A DNA stretch of 64,000 nucleotides from Euglena gracilis (GCA_039621445.1 CP154956.1:37970553-38034552), one strand, 5' to 3'. Positions 11,111 to 56,023 are shown, counted from the first letter of the stretch. Made by a program: numbers and translations. The notes: generated by a model not told the origin, from the sequence alone.

Positions 11111-12070
11111 TAGTGCACAATATTGCAAATATCGCAGTATCGAAAAAATATTGCATGTGGGCGCAACATCTCGCAAATATTGCACAAATATATCGCACTT
11201 CTATTTTTTGCCTGCAATGCCCAATTTCATGATAGTTTTTTGGGTAATTCCTGATTTTGCAACTTGTAAGTTTGAAATTTGGGGTTGTTGAGTCCTATTC
11301 TCATGTCAAAAAATTTAACTTGTGAAAATTCTTTGCTTATTTTTGGGTGACGTCACCACAGCAAGTTGAAAATCGACCACACCCTGCAACCCCCTCACAA
11401 CCCCCCGCAATCCCAACCCACCCCATTCGTTGATAAAAGGTTGGGGGGTCGCGTGGGGGGGGTACCATGTTTTCGATGTTCATTAGGAATCACGTAACCG
11501 TATGTTGTTAATGAAGTCATATCTTTGTTTCAATTTTGGATCCTAATTAGATATTTCCAAATCCTTTGGTTCTGAAACTATGCCTATAGGAATTTCACAT
11601 GATTTCTGACTTAATCCCTTTCAATTTCAGGCTGTTCCTTTCTGCAACGGAATTTGGTCACAAGTAGGGTGGGGTTGTAGGGTGGGTAGGTTGGAAGAAA
11701 GCTTGCAAAACGCATGGGGCGATATGGCTGCCAAACCCCTTTCAAGGGTGTCAAAGCAGAAACCATTGCATCTTTGGCAAACAAAGGCGACTTGGGATTG
11801 ATTCCGTATCTGGGTATAGGGGTGGGGGTGAATATGATGAAAAAAATGGCTTTAAACTCAGAAATGGTTTGCGAGATTGGTCAGTGTATATATGTGCGAT
11901 GAATTACAGCGCATATCCACCATATTTTCTAAATTCACCCCAAACTGTACCAAACCACCCAAAATGGCTTCAGAGCCCCAATCGGAAAGAAAAAGGGTAA
12001 AAGCTCAATTTTGGGTCATTTTTACCAACAAATGGGCACCTTTTCCCATTGGCATTTGCAGATGAAAACA
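11110..12070. other. AT-rich non-coding stretch
   Basis: Contains ATATTGCAAATAT-type words near 11120-11190 but no frame with coding character and no repeat family shared with the rest of the window. Confidence 0.4.
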
Positions 12071-12420
12071 ACCATGAACAGTGTTTATCCATGCACAACT
12101 GCATCTACCTGTGGAAATGTAGCCTTGCCTTGCACACACAAAGGGATTTTGTTATTGGAGGGGAGCGACTGAGTTCATTAAAAAAGTTTACCCTGGCACA
12201 GCAGCTTTTATCATGCACAACAGCATAACAGCGTTTACCCATGTGGAAGCCTTGCCTTGCACACACAAAAGGATTCTGATTTTGTTATTGGAGCCCCCCG
12301 TCCATAGGCCGACTAAGTGGTAATCCTGTACGAAGCAGCGTTTACCCATATGCACAACATGGACCTATGGAAGCCTTGAGTTGCACACATCGGGGAGTTT
12401 GTTATTGGAGGTGGTCGTTG
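12070..12420. repeat. Imperfect tandem repeat of about 120 bp, three units
   Basis: Each unit holds GCACAAC.GCAT, GTTTACCCATGTGGAA-like, GCCTTGCCTTGCACACACAA and TTTTGTTATTGGAG words in the same order. Starts are near 12090, 12215 and 12345. Confidence 0.6.
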
Positions 12421-13939
12421 GACGGGCAGCCCCCCCCCCCCCGGCCGCCAGGAGGTGCACGGAGACCCTTTCTGCCATTTCCTGCCGGATTTTTACCATC
12501 TGCAGAAAGGGAGGTTTACACAAACATCCCTTTCCTTTGGGGAAGTCTCTTCCCAATCACATCAGCTTATCATCACTAATTTTTGGTTCCAAAATGAACG
12601 ATCCCAGGATGACTTCCTGGCGGAGGGAGGGGGGGGGGCAAAAATATCACAAATATTGATTGTATTGCAACTACCACAAGGGGGGTGCAAGATCTCGCAA
12701 AATATCTCCCCCCTCCCTCAAATGCAAGAGCAAGTGCCAACCTTTCACAGATTTCTCAGGAACGGCACCTTTGTGTACAATTTCGACCTCAATCTCGGAG
12801 ACAAAACAGAAGACAGCGTTGGTGTTAAAAAATGGATTGTTGAAACAGATAATTATTGGGGAAACATACTGAAAACACAGCCAACGGGTCAACACCCCCC
12901 AAAGCCAAGGCAGCCCTGGCAAGCTGGAATGTGGATGGGGAAGGATGAGAAGCAGGCAGACACTGAGCAACCGAGCAGCACAAGCGAATTTTTGAAGTCT
13001 CGCGTTTGTAATTTTTCAAGCCGCACCAAACGTGTTAAGCAAGGGCTGATTTGTAGTTTCATGGGTTCGTCAGACCACCAACAATGCAGTTGAGACTGAA
13101 ATGAAATGAATGGTGGCACACCGCGTGTCAAGTGTGACCAGAGTGACCATGTCGGAGTAATCGTTGCCGCTCACTCATGACGTCGGTGATGTTTAACACC
13201 TCGCTCTCTGAAAGAAACAAATGCTGGTAAATTGCAAAAAAAAACTTTGGTTTTGGGGCAGGGAACACGTACGCACCACATGAACAACATATGTCGCATG
13301 CGGGATTCACAATCACTGTGCTGTGCTGGATGCGGCACACCTTCCAACCGAGCAGGGAAGATGCGGGAACTCCCAAAAGAAGCACAAAATGCCACCGTCA
13401 GCGCCAGCACGACAACAGCTAGGTGGGTTGAGTGCATGGCATCCTCACCACTAAGAGCTTACCAACCCCTGGAGAAATAAACCATGGTCGGAGATGCACA
13501 ACCTGACTTCAGAGGGGTTGTATCCAGCTTCAACCTGAGTCTGGCCAGGGAAGGGTCAGCCAACACCTCTTCTCCCTCCAGTCCAAGGCGTCAGCTGACT
13601 TGGACCATACGAACGTGTTGAGCCTGTCGGAGAACTTGGGCTGCATATAACCCAAGAAAAAACCAAATTTAAAAACATTTGTGGAACCCATTTTGGCCCC
13701 AGTTTTGCAGTTTGGTCTGTTCAGGTGGATCAGACATGGGGGGGGCAGCCCCCAGTTCACTTCCAAGAGGAACGGCATGAGGAATTCCCAACTGCAGGAC
13801 CACCTCCCCTCGGTGCCCCCGTCAGCAATCCTCGGGGGGCCCCTCTCTCTCATTGAAAGGACGCCTCGGTTGAGCAGGTGGCAGCTCTGGCCCGAAGACG
13901 ACTGTGATCCACCTGGTGGGGAAGGCCGGGGGTCTGGAG

Positions 13940-14004
13940 CGTGTCTTGCCGGGGCCGTGGAACGTGTTGCATTCGGTGGGAGAGGCGCAGGCGAGGCACA
14001 CACC
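13940..14004 (-). CDS. Candidate isolated Cys-rich exon
   Basis: The minus frame reads GVCLACASPTECNTFHGPGK with G/C at almost all third positions. The edges fit CTG-NNNNN (CTGGGGCA) and NNN-CAG (CTCCAG). Three Cys and a His suggest metal binding. It could be a further exon of the helicase gene, which continues past 22620, or of another minus-strand gene. Confidence 0.3.
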
Positions 14005-14119
14005 TGCCCCAGGACGATGACCAGCCTGGAAGGGCGCCCCGCCCATACTGCAACGGTCGCCACCAGTCCCCACACACTGAGCCCACAGCAGAGTTCGACG
14101 TAAAAGCAGGTGGAAGGGG

Positions 14120-14510
14120 GTCGGAACCCTCCGGTCAGAAGGGGAGGGAAGGGGATCTAAACAGCGGCACAGCCTGGCAAACCAATTTTCAGCCTGGCAT
14201 GAGGCGCCGGGTCAAAATTTTTTGCCTCCCAAAATTGGCCGAAAATGCCATTTTTGGCACTTTGGGACAAAAATTGCCAGAAAATGCATAAAAAAATTGG
14301 CCAAAGCGAAACGAAAAATCTGCCCGTTTGGAGGGGAGTCCGTCCTGGTACCTCCCGGTCGGTCGGTCGACGCCCTGACAGGTGGGGAAGGGGGTTCGGA
14401 CCCGTACCCCCCCTCTGGTCCAGGGAGGACACCCCTCTCTTGTCCAGGGGGGACACCCCTCCTCCCCACCCTGTACACCCTCCGTATATCGAACCCTGTG
14501 CCACAGACGA
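14120..14510. repeat. Dispersed repeat family R1, copy at 14120
   Basis: A core of AAAATTTTT, GCCAAAAATGGCA-like words and a GC-rich flank ends in CCGTATATCGAACCCT. The same core and end recur at 44160-44430, 47660-47930, 58965-59365 and 61360-61580. See the TIR element at 58965-59365 for the best-defined copy. Confidence 0.55.
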
Positions 14511-14880
14511 GGCAGAACAGGTGAAACCCGACTGCATAATTCGTCGTCATGAGAGGCCGAATTTCTTTCAGGGGGCACACATCCCTCCGGTGGAATGGAA
14601 TGATCCTGTGGGTTTCACATAAAACTTTCCATCGACAAACACAGATGGATGGAACAACACAGTCATTTTCTTGCCGTGGACTGTTTTTTGGATGCAAAGT
14701 TAACTGAAAACGTATGCTTCTGGCTTGTTGGGCAAGGAGGGTTTGAGAAACCAACCTGAAAAATATTGCATCGTTTACGGCGTTGTGAGCTGCGGCGATG
14801 GAAGAAAATGCCCCAAACACCGGTTGGGGGCGTGGGGAAGAAAGCCAGGGAAATGCAAGCGACAGAGGCCCATCCTGGAC

Positions 14881-14967
14881 CGCACCGGCCAGACCGAGTC
14901 GGCGGAACACAGCGCCTCCGCAAACCGCCGCCACGCCAGGCACGCCCGGGCGCTGCACGCGGCCACC
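14881..14967 (-). CDS. Candidate isolated exon (VAACSARACLAWRRFAEALC)
   Basis: The minus frame has very high third-position GC and reads VAACSARACLAWRRFAEALC followed by SADSVWPV. CTGGCGGG precedes and GTCCAG follows, both fitting the nonconventional intron motif. The open frame extends upstream to about 15080, so the true start may be earlier. Family not recognised. Confidence 0.3.
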
Positions 14968-15736
14968 CCCGCCAGCACCACCCCGGGACGGGGCCGCGGC
15001 GTGGCGCCCTCCGTTGGCCCTCGACGCCTCCCCCTCCGGGCCCCCGAGTCCGCTGTGAGGCGGTATCCCGCGAAAACTGACCCGGCTCGTTCCTCCCCGC
15101 CGGCACAGGAACCCAAAAGCCCGGATGTGAGAACAAAAAAAAGACGGGGATGGGAGCCCACATAAAAAACGGTGTGTACCTGTGCGTGCCCCGCATGGTT
15201 TATTGGAAAAGTTGAACAAAAGCGCAAAACACCAAAAGCAACCGAAATCTGGATCAGGCAGTTGGTGACTGAGCAGGGAGATCGATAGGGATTCGGGAGT
15301 TTTCATGTTTGTTTGCACGCATGCGCAGTCAATGCACAAGTATGTTGAGAATGAACGGGACAAACTGGCACAGGTGGGAACGTGGATTGCAAGGCCTAGG
15401 AGTGCGAAAAGGGAAAAAGCAGCAAAAGGGGGACGCTAAAATTTCATATTTATGCAGCACTTTTATGTAGCGTCACTTTATGTAGCACGGTTGGTGTGGG
15501 CGATTCGATACCAAAAAACCCCAAATAAATTGCAGGAGAACACCGCAACACCTGAAAACTGAAAGCGGAGCGACCAGCCGCGAGCAAGTGGCATGTGCCA
15601 GCCCAGGCTTCCTTCTTTTTTTTTTTTGCTTGCAAAGCCTCCACAAACGCACCACCAGGCCCACAATATAACTGAAGGCACTCAGAAGGCACTCCCGGAG
15701 GGCCTCTGGCGGGTCCATGCCAAAAGAAGCCTGCCC

Positions 15737-15843
15737 CAGCGTGGCTTCGGCACCGGCAGGAGGAGGAGCGCCCCGGCCACCAGCAGGGCCGCCGTCCACC
15801 CGGCGGACCACCCGGGGAGGCCCCGGACCTGCGCCGCCGCCGG
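15737..15843 (-). CDS. Candidate membrane-segment exon
   Basis: Reads PAAAQVRGLPGWSAGW then TAALLVAGALLLLPVPKPR, one clear hydrophobic segment followed by basic residues. Third-position GC is high, and the edges are CTGGAGTC before and GGGCAG after. The segment resembles the N-terminal membrane hairpin of acyltransferases such as DGAT2, but that is only a pattern likeness. Could share a gene with the exon at 14881-14967. Confidence 0.35.
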
Positions 15844-16789
15844 GACTCCAGAGGACCCCCTTTCCCAACGCAGCAACCGCGACGCATATGTTTTCGGGAG
15901 GAGGGCACACGCCGGTTATGGTGGTTCCCTCTTGCGGACTGGAAAGGGAGTCTGTGACCCACCTGCCTGCCGTTCCATTGCAGCCACAGCAAAGACACTC
16001 CCGGTGCTTTGATGCAACTCCACAACAATCAAAAACTGCGGGACGCGTGTCAGTATAAACCCATACCATCCGTTCATCTGATAAAAATGGTGATCTTTGA
16101 TACTCGTGAACTCAGGTGATTGAGTAGGGGGGCAGAAACATTTACTCTGAAAGGCCCTATTTGATTCAATTTCCATCGTGCCGCCCTGGTTTTGAAGAGA
16201 ATATGTCTGGTGTGTGGCTGGTTCTGATCTGTAAAAAAAAAGTATTTAACCAGACACCTTGAGCTCCATTTTGGCACAGAAAACCCCGCACACAGTTGCA
16301 TTCAGTTTCCCAAACGTTTCAGCTTGGGGGGGGGAAGCAGTGATGATCAGCGGCCTCATCACAGCGCTCGACAGGGCGGTCTCACAGATAGCGTTCCCTG
16401 CTGTCTTCAGACTTCTTTTCTACGGGCTGGCAGCCTTGGCAGGAGCGTGGGGTGGCAAACGAAAAGAACCCTGACTGTGCCGAGGGCCTCAACGGAGGGG
16501 GCGTAAAGGCGACAGGTGCACCCTTGCAGGTGGTGAGTGGTCTCCAGCTCATTCGCAGTGCAGAGGCCTCTGGCGGTGCGGGGGTCTACAACAAAAGTGG
16601 AATCCTAATTTTTTGGTTGCCTCCGCGGACACTCCGGGATACATGGCAAAAAAAGGGAAAATGTTTTTTTTGTGGAAATGGGAGAGGAAAAAATAAAATA
16701 AAATTCCTCTTCCATTAGTGGGGGGGCAGTGGGACGGGGGGGGGGGGTGGAGGGAGATTGGCGACAACGCGTAATTTTTTTCAGACGTG

Positions 16790-16990
16790 ACCCGCGTACA
16801 AAATTGGTTGCCTCCAAGGAGCCTCCGAGGAGGCTCCAAGGTAACCAACCTCCACGGAGGCTCCGAGGTAACCAGCCTCTGCGGAGGCTCCACGGCTCAA
16901 GTTTACCAGCCTCCGTGGAGGCTCCGCGGAGGCTCCTCAGAGGCCAAAGTGACCAACCTCCAGCGGAGGCTCCTCAGAGGCTAAAGTAAC
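16790..16990. repeat. GGAGGCTCC short tandem repeats
   Basis: Repeated blocks of GGAGGCTCC(G/A)(A/C)GG plus GTAACCA(A/G)CCTC. Related blocks recur at 18280-18310 and in the GTTCGAGG family near 36 kb. Confidence 0.7.
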
Positions 16991-17019
16991 CAGGCCAAGC
17001 ATTATTTTTTTAAGACGCC

Positions 17020-17180
17020 TGAAAAAACCTTAAAAAACCTTAAAAAACCTTAAAAAACCTTAAATTTTCTTTGCCAAAATGCCTTAAAAACCTTAAAAAA
17101 CCTTAAAAAACCTTAAAAAAAATCACCCCGGGGAAGTTTTTCTTCCCTGTGATGACCTTAAAAAACCTTAAAAATTCTCC
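17020..17180. repeat. CCTTAAAAAA microsatellite-like repeats
   Basis: CCTTAAAAAA is repeated about ten times. A second block is at 18150-18260. Confidence 0.8.
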
Positions 17181-18469
17181 CTGAGAAAAAATTTCTTGCA
17201 CCAAACAAATAATGGAATGTCTGAAACCCCGCATAAAGCCAGTCAATGCAGAAGCGGCTGTGAACAAACAATATGAAAACCGGATTGCTTGCCAAGGTTT
17301 CTGGCATTAGAGAGGTAGTGTGTAACGTTCAGTTGAAGTTGTTTTGGCCTGATCCGTTTGGCAGATAAGCATACTGAATGGATGACATGGACCTATGACT
17401 GTTGGACACTTCTCTGCAACAGTACTGCGTTACAAGAAGCCAAAATTTGGCACCTGAAATACCCGGATGTGTCGGGCCGGAGTCCATTTTCTGGTTTTAT
17501 CCATCATTTTTCCCTTGAAAAACGTAAAACACACCAGTTGTTGTGCATAATTTGTGGGGAGTGAGTTCCACTTTTAGAGTTTTCAATCCCGCCACGCCGG
17601 GGAAACACGAGGTTTTTCCAGGCAACCGCCACCGGATTCGGGGAGGATTGGCACTTAATTTTACTTAGGCGGCCGGATTCGCACTTGATGGGTTTTTTCT
17701 TTGAAATGGGCGCATTTGCGAAATGCGCAAATTTTACGAAATTTCTGGGACCCTTTACCCTGACACACGGAGAACAGCTTATGAACTGTCACACCCCAAT
17801 GTTGAGGGGATCCTTTTATTAAAAACACCAAAAACCTTCCCAGCACATCCCACCATGTGCACAGGTGAAATGGGGGAATCACAAATGCCTGAGAACGCAA
17901 GAAATACAATTTCTGGCAACCACGTAACATTGCCGACCCAGAACTCGAAACCATCCATTTTTTTTCCATTGCAATTACTTTAAATTTCTGACCCTATTCA
18001 AGACATTTGCTTGCCTGTTGACAATGACTGTCCTCATGGACCGCGCTGATCCCCATACTTCGCCCTAGGCTTCTTCCTTGCGCGTTCCGAAGCCACAGAG
18101 GAGTCTGAAGCCATCGGGCCATCTTCGGGGTCTGACATTTTAGCTGAGGAAAAAATGCCTTAAAAAACCTTAAAATTTTTTTTAAATCCTCAAAATGCCT
18201 TAAAAAACCTTAAAAAACCGTAAAAAAAGCCTTAAATTTTTTTGAGAAATCTCGCCTTAAAAAAAAATAATGCCTGTAACCAGCCTCCAGCGGAGGCTCC
18301 TCAGAGGCTAAGGTAACCAAAACTTAGGATTCCACATTTGCCGGGATTCCCAGTGCAGAACCTCCTGAATGGCGGACCCCCCCCCCCTTGTCCGGTGACC
18401 TTTGGCTGTTTGTCTCCAGCCAGGAAGGGGGTCGTTGGACATGGGGGGGGGGACCCCAGGTCGGCAAGT

Positions 18470-18800
18470 AATTGACCATAGGGGGATATGGCCATTTTTG
18501 GCTATTTTTGGCCACTTTTTGGCCAATTTCCATTTTTGACCCTGTTGGCCATTTTGCCCATTTTCATCCACTTTCAACATTTTCGGCCTTTTTGGACATT
18601 TTGACTGTTTTGTCCACTTATAACCGTTTTTGGCCAACTTATTACCCCCCCCCGGGCAATTGTCGCGCGACAAATCGGGCAGCACGGAGGGGGGTGACAA
18701 TTTTCCGGGGTGACAATTTGGTCGGCACAGAGGGGGGTGACAATTGCCCGGGGGCGTCAATTGCCCGGGGGCGTCAATTGCCCGGGGGGGGGACCTCTGG
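18470..18800. repeat. GGCCATTTTT-rich and GGGTGACAATT / CGTCAATTGCCCGG repeats
   Basis: 18470-18640 is low-complexity GGCCATTTTTGG-like sequence. 18690-18790 has short direct repeats of GGGTGACAATT and three copies of CAATTGCCCGGGGG(C). No gene. Confidence 0.6.
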
Positions 18801-19117
18801 TTGTTTGTTGCAACGTTGCACAATGTCTGGCCGCTTTCAAAAATTTTTAGGCCCTTCACACCAATACACCAAATGCAGCCATTTTGGGTAACCATTTCTC
18901 GGGGCTATTGGGCTTTTTTCTTGCCTTCTTTTTTGGCCATTCTGTTGTGGCGTTTACCATCTTTGGCATTTTTGTGACAGTTTTTTTTTTTGCAGAAAAA
19001 GAGCAAAATTGCTTCACGCAATTCTTCCTATTCCTATGGAACCAACATCATATCCCAAAAGATCGCATCTGACTGGGGGGTCGTGGGATAGATGATAGTC
19101 GATTTGCCAGGATGCAT

Positions 19118-19199
19118 TCTTATGGACAATGGATGAGAATCCAGTGTGCATGAGATTCTTATGGACAATGGATGAGAATCCAGTGTGCATGAGAATAAA
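19118..19199. repeat. Perfect 41-bp tandem duplication
   Basis: A unit starting ATTCTTATGGACAATGGATG and ending GTGTGCATGAG is present twice back to back. The perfect match suggests a recent duplication. Confidence 0.85.
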
Positions 19200-20870
19200 A
19201 CTGCATTCCCCAGTGACTCCTCTGGGCTGTTCCCCATTGGGGTTGGCACATGATAACCCTCCCACCTGAACCAGGAAAGATGATGAAGGAAATAAATAAC
19301 AGGGCACGTGTTTGGATATACATCAGAAATGGCGTGACAAATCCGGTGGGATTTGCAATTGACTGGTTGGAGGCCATAAGAAATCACTTTACCACCTTGC
19401 CACGACAATGTGGTTGCTTGGGAAATCATGTTCATGTGAGACTTCCGAGCGCACACTGGTATACGCCTTTCGAACCCCCCCCCCTCCCATCAGCCGACCA
19501 TCAAACTGAATCCGAGAAACACTGGAGGGTGGCCAGTGGGTGGTTCTCTAAATGATGCCATGTGTCCTTGGGAGAATTCTGATTCGATCTTCCGCTGGTC
19601 TTGAAAATGGGGATTCCAATTCAAAAAAAAGGTCAATGGTCAAAATAGTTGGATCTGAATTTGAAGGGTTTGACGCCCCGAGTCAAACAAAAAGATGCAC
19701 CGCACTGTTCACAGATCCAACGCAAATAATAGAACACTCGGATCCCAGGAGCAGCGTTCACCCAAGACCACGGAACGAAGACGGCCACAACTGTCAAGAC
19801 GAGCAACAACAGAATTACGACTTGAAGAAGATCCGCATGAGAATGAACTCCAACCTTCCATCCATCCATTGAGCAATCTGAGGAGAATCAAATGGAAAAG
19901 CAGACAACATCGGGATGCCTTCCAATAATTGAGTTCAAGTGCCTTAGGCAGTTCTCAAATACTGGAGAGGGAAATGGGCACCAATAAAACTGGAAACAAA
20001 ATATGGAATGAAAAAAATTGGAATTAAACAGCCATTCACATGAATTGGTGGATGACTTGCAAAATGTACTTGTGTATTTCTTACCGGATCTGAAACCAGT
20101 GATGATCAGGATGCCCCAAAACCGTCCAGGTGATCAATCTCTCAGGGACCTCAAAAACAATTTAACTCTTCAATCCCTGCCTGAGCACTGGGTTTGTCTG
20201 AGCATCCCCCCGGTGCTTGAGTATTTTTTCCAAAGGCCATCTTCCTGAAACCATTTTCTTTTGATGTATTTCCCCCATTTTACTTGGACAATTGCATATT
20301 TCAGGCAACCCGAAGGTCGACTTGGGAGATGCTGTTGGTGTATTACCCTTTTTTTTCATTCAACATAAATTATTATTTATATTATTCAATTTCACCTCAA
20401 GCCTTCAACGTTGAGAAGCTGATCCCAAAATGAAATGGGTTGCTTTTTCGGCGTGTACCAAAATTCGAGCCTCTTTACCTCTTTACCTCCTTGTCTTACC
20501 CCCACCCGTGTTGTCGATATTGTGGCAGAATAACCCCTCCCCCGGTACTCGTAGGAATTATCTGGTGCTACAAAAAAAGCTGGGTTCAAACTGGGTTACC
20601 GACTGTGAAATCACAGGCAATTTTCTGCTGCATACACACCCTTTTTTTTTTGGAGGAGGTGAGCCCATCCGTGGGGGAGGGGCGCAGTTTATCCTCCACA
20701 CAAAGTATGTTCCTTCCACAACACGTTCAGAGGATACCTATGCCGCCCCCACCCCGACTAGCTACAGCGAGACCTGGGCAGGGCAGTCCTTAACAAGTAA
20801 AAAATCCCGTCTCAGCAGATTCAATGAAAAAAAAACCCACAGGAGAAATGCTCAAATTTTGACAAAAGAA
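19200..20870. other. Non-coding stretch, nothing recognised
   Basis: Balanced base composition. Open frames are short and lack coding character or family likeness. Confidence 0.4.
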
Positions 20871-21090
20871 ATGGTCGATTTCAGGGGGAAATGATTTTTG
20901 GCATCTTTGCACCATCCATCCACCCAAAACGTCAAAAAATGCCTCTTTCTGCTTTATTTATTTTTATTTTTGCCCCCGTTCGATCCCCGGATCGGCCGTT
21001 GGCCCATCCCTCAGGCCTAAGGCAGTCCCTCAGGGGCGGTCCTCAAGGGAAAAAAAAACTACCCATCCCTTATGGGCCACCCTGGACCTG
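20870..21090. repeat. Dispersed repeat family R2, copy 1
   Basis: Shared order of words: TTTTTGGCATC, CATCAAAAAATG, CGATC(C/T)C.GGATCGGCCGTTGG-like, AGGGCGGTCCT, AAAAAAAAACT, CCCTTA(T/A)GG. Other copies: 25280-25510, 31420-31610, 39340-39440 (partial). Confidence 0.6.
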
Positions 21091-22619
21091 GCAGCAGGGG
21101 TTTCCTAAAGAGGGGTCCTGTGGGCCGGCTGGAAATAAGGTGCTGGATGGAAGAAACGTGCTGCCCGAATCCTCCCGGTCAGCCCGCGAGGGGGGGGGGT
21201 AGCAGGCTGTCAGCAAACCCGGCAGGCAAAAAAAACAACAACCAAAACCCCAAAATCCAGGACCGCTGGAGACCGAAAAATTCTGCGCTTGCCGAAAAGC
21301 CTTCGGTCCAGCCCGGCTTAGCCGGTCCGGACTTTATTTCAGCGGACCCCCAGAGGGTCCTCAGCCCGGCTGGGAGCTGCTAGCTGGAAAAAAAGGTGCT
21401 GGCTGACTGGACCCCCCCCCCCGGGAGTAGTAAATTCACCTCCGGCTTCAAAGAACCCCTTCCTTGGAGAAGCGGTGCACGTGTATTGGAAAGGTGGAAC
21501 AAGTGTTCCATCCTCCAGAGAACGAAGCACGGGACGCCACGCAAAAAAAGTACAGTTCGGTGAGTGGCCGTTCGGGAAATGAGCACAAAGTGCAATGGAC
21601 GGCCGCAGGATGTGCATTGGTGCGGTACCTCGACGCGTGCATGCAGAGAGCGCCGAGCGCCGCTGAACGCAACCGGGGGCGGAACTGGGGGACGGCGCGA
21701 GGCGGCTTCCTGCGGGAGGAAGCATTATCCAATGGGGATGGTTGCTGCAGGTCAGCCCACTTCCCAGAGTCCAACGCTGGTGACATATGTCCCATCAACC
21801 TCGGAGAACAGTTAAACTTCCAGCCCAGGGGATTCAAAACCAACCTCTTTTTGTCAATCCTGGATTCTGATTCCAGACAATGAAAACGGTGGCCAACTCG
21901 GGTGGCCCCAATGTGGTCAGGATCAGAATCCTTTGTTTCACAAAAAATGCGGGCCACGACGCTTGCCACTTTGGTTGTACTCACGGTGCAACACCCCCCA
22001 TGCCATTGACAATGCCAACACAGGAACGGCCACTCTGTAGTTTTCGCGGGAAGACAGAAACCTTTTACAGTTTCACACACACACACACAGATGGGCGGAT
22101 TCAAGAGAAATCATCACAATGTACAGCTGTCGGAAAGAAAATAAAGGAGATCCTGCAAGGAGCAGCCGACCAAAGGCAAAGAGCTGAGCAGTGAGCTGAG
22201 AATGGCTCCAAGGCTTCAGGGGGAGGAGTGCTGAGGCAGGGCAGGCCGCTGCATTGTGCGGGCTGGGTGTCTGCACGAAACACTCATCGGATCAGCACCA
22301 GAAGGTCAACGGTCCATTGCCTGGTTCCATGAAAAACGGCAGAGAGCGGGGGCTTGCCAGCAATTGTTGAAGGCTCTCCCCTCACGGTAGGTGAGCAGGG
22401 TTGGATTCCAGGACCCACAGGGTTTCTGGGATGGGAACAACAACAGCCCAGGGACTTGTCCGCATTTCTGGGCCCACGGCCAAGCCACACACACCACGAC
22501 CATCACCGGCGGGCGCATAAAACCGTGGCGCCAACGGAATGGAATGCCCCGACAGAAATGGGAGGACGTGCGGGCAACTGCGGGCCGAGCTCCGGCTTCC
22601 GCCCTCCGCCGCCCCTCAC

Positions 22620-53805
<31,186 letters not shown>

Positions 53806-53895
53806 GTCGGCTGATGGACATGCGTGCAAATGTAACGCGACGTGTGCCGAGTTTCCTTCTGTCTCTTCTGGATTGGTGTGGATAAGGAATTCTCT

Positions 53896-53943
53896 CTCTC
53901 TCTCTCTATATATATATATAGGTGTTGCTGGGGGAATTCTATA

Positions 53944-54003
<60 letters not shown>

Positions 54004-54148
54004 GGTGGGTGGGTGGCTGGGTGGGTGGGTGGGTGGGTGGGTGGGTGTGGGGTGGGTGGGTCGGTGTGTTGTTGGGTGGGGGTGCAAAGGTGTTTGTGTG
54101 TGCATGCATGCATGCATGCATACATGCGTGCGCGCGTGTGTGTATGTG

Positions 54149-54179
<31 letters not shown>

Positions 54180-54230
54180 CTGTGCAGGTGCGTATGCGTG
54201 GGTGTTTGCGTGTGTAACTACCTCCCCCCC
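53896..54230. repeat. Compound (TC)n-(TA)n-(TG)n-(GGGT)n-(CATG)n microsatellite
   Basis: Several simple repeats abut, just upstream of the proposed helicase start codon. No promoter motif can be assigned. Confidence 0.9.
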
Positions 54231-54935
54231 CCCAATATAAACAACCTGTGGCTCTGAACAACCCCCAAACATGAGCAACTCTTTGGCCAATTCTGGCTGG
54301 ACACACAAAGGCACGCAACCCAAATTTAAGCAACCTCTGACTTCTCCTCACATGATGTGTCTTCATTGAAATGGAATTGGTATGGCAAAAAGAAATGACA
54401 TTCCAAACATGAGCCACACCCAAATATGAGCAACCCTAGGGCTGATTTGGAGACCCAAATATATGCAACCAGCTGCATATTTCGGGGGGATTAGCACGTG
54501 TCAGCGACAAAAGCGCCCAATAGTGGAGAGAATTAGCCAAACCCCAAATTGCTAAATCTGCTGTAACAACAGCACCAGAATCACAGTTCGACAAAACAAA
54601 ATGTATTTATGGCTGATACGAGAATCGTTTTAAAAAATGTTCAGCCCTATAAAACTACTTGGAAATGTAACAAAATGAGAAGAAAATGCAGAATGAAAAT
54701 GAATGCAAAACAGTTTGAACCTGAAACTCAGATACAAACGTGTGCACCGCCTTCAGAAGAATGTTCGATGTTGTTCGATCTCCATGTATTCACTATTTTG
54801 GTCCTTTTGCCATTGGGTTTGTGACGACTTCAGGATTAGGCCTTTGAAAGCACCCAAAGATCATTTATTATGTGAGCCAATCCCAAAAGGAAACAGAAAT
54901 TGTGGCTACACAACAGACAGCCACACCCACCCACG
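54230..54935. other. Non-coding stretch between genes
   Basis: AT-rich, with short near-repeats of CC(C/A)AAATATGAGCAAC (54250-54480), the same word type as at 61985-62140. No exon recognised. Confidence 0.5.
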
Positions 54936-54937
54936 TG

Positions 54938-55330
<393 letters not shown>

Positions 55331-55997
55331 GTGCCAAAATTGGGATGCAATTGGGTTACACGTGTGACGAAAATGGGCTGTTCAGAAAACTTTCAAGCAG
55401 AAAAATCGGTTTCAACAATTTAACAATTTCCTGCTGTTAAGTGAAACATGGAGTTTCGATTTTTTCCCTGTCCCGGTTCCAACTGGCTCGGGCTCAAATA
55501 CACTTGGGGGAACAGGTTGTTGGGGGGGGGGGGGCGTCAGATGACAGCAGTTTTCAATCAAGTTGAGTCTAAATTTCCCAGCCTGTGTGCTGGAGCCTTT
55601 AAGCGACGCCCTGGTCTCAACAGTTGAGTGGGTCTCCCCAACTCCTGGCACCCCCTCCCCCCCCCCCCAAAGAGTGGGGACTCCGCCAAACTGAACAACG
55701 CCCTAATAGTGGTTCCACGCTTGAGTTGGGGGGGGGGGGCGAATGCGCCATTTGCGCTGGGTGTGGAAGATGCAAAAGACACTCAAGCTATCCACCACCT
55801 CCCACCAAAGATGCTTTTAAGGCTGGGGGAGGGGGATTCGCAACCACCCACCCAGGGGGCACTTTTAAGGTCGATTTCGGGGTTTAAAAAAATTGATGCT
55901 CACGCACAGAGAGGAAACCCCTTAGCAGATGGGGGGTAACGACTCAGCTCGACCCCCCCCAGGGCGGTCCTTTCAGATTCCGATACATCAAAAGGAT

Positions 55998-56023
55998 GCT
56001 GCTGCTGCTGCTGCTGCTGCTGC
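55998..56023. repeat. (CTG)n, about nine units
   Basis: Pure CTG trinucleotide repeat, outside any recognised exon. Confidence 0.95.

Noticed and set aside
15737-15843. Calling this exon a DGAT2 acyltransferase
   Set aside because: Only a hydrophobic segment and following basic residues match; the HPHG active site was not found nearby.
21640-21725. GC-rich minus-strand frame KPPRAVPQFRPRLRSAALGA as an exon
   Set aside because: No convincing splice edges and no link in frame with neighbouring exons.
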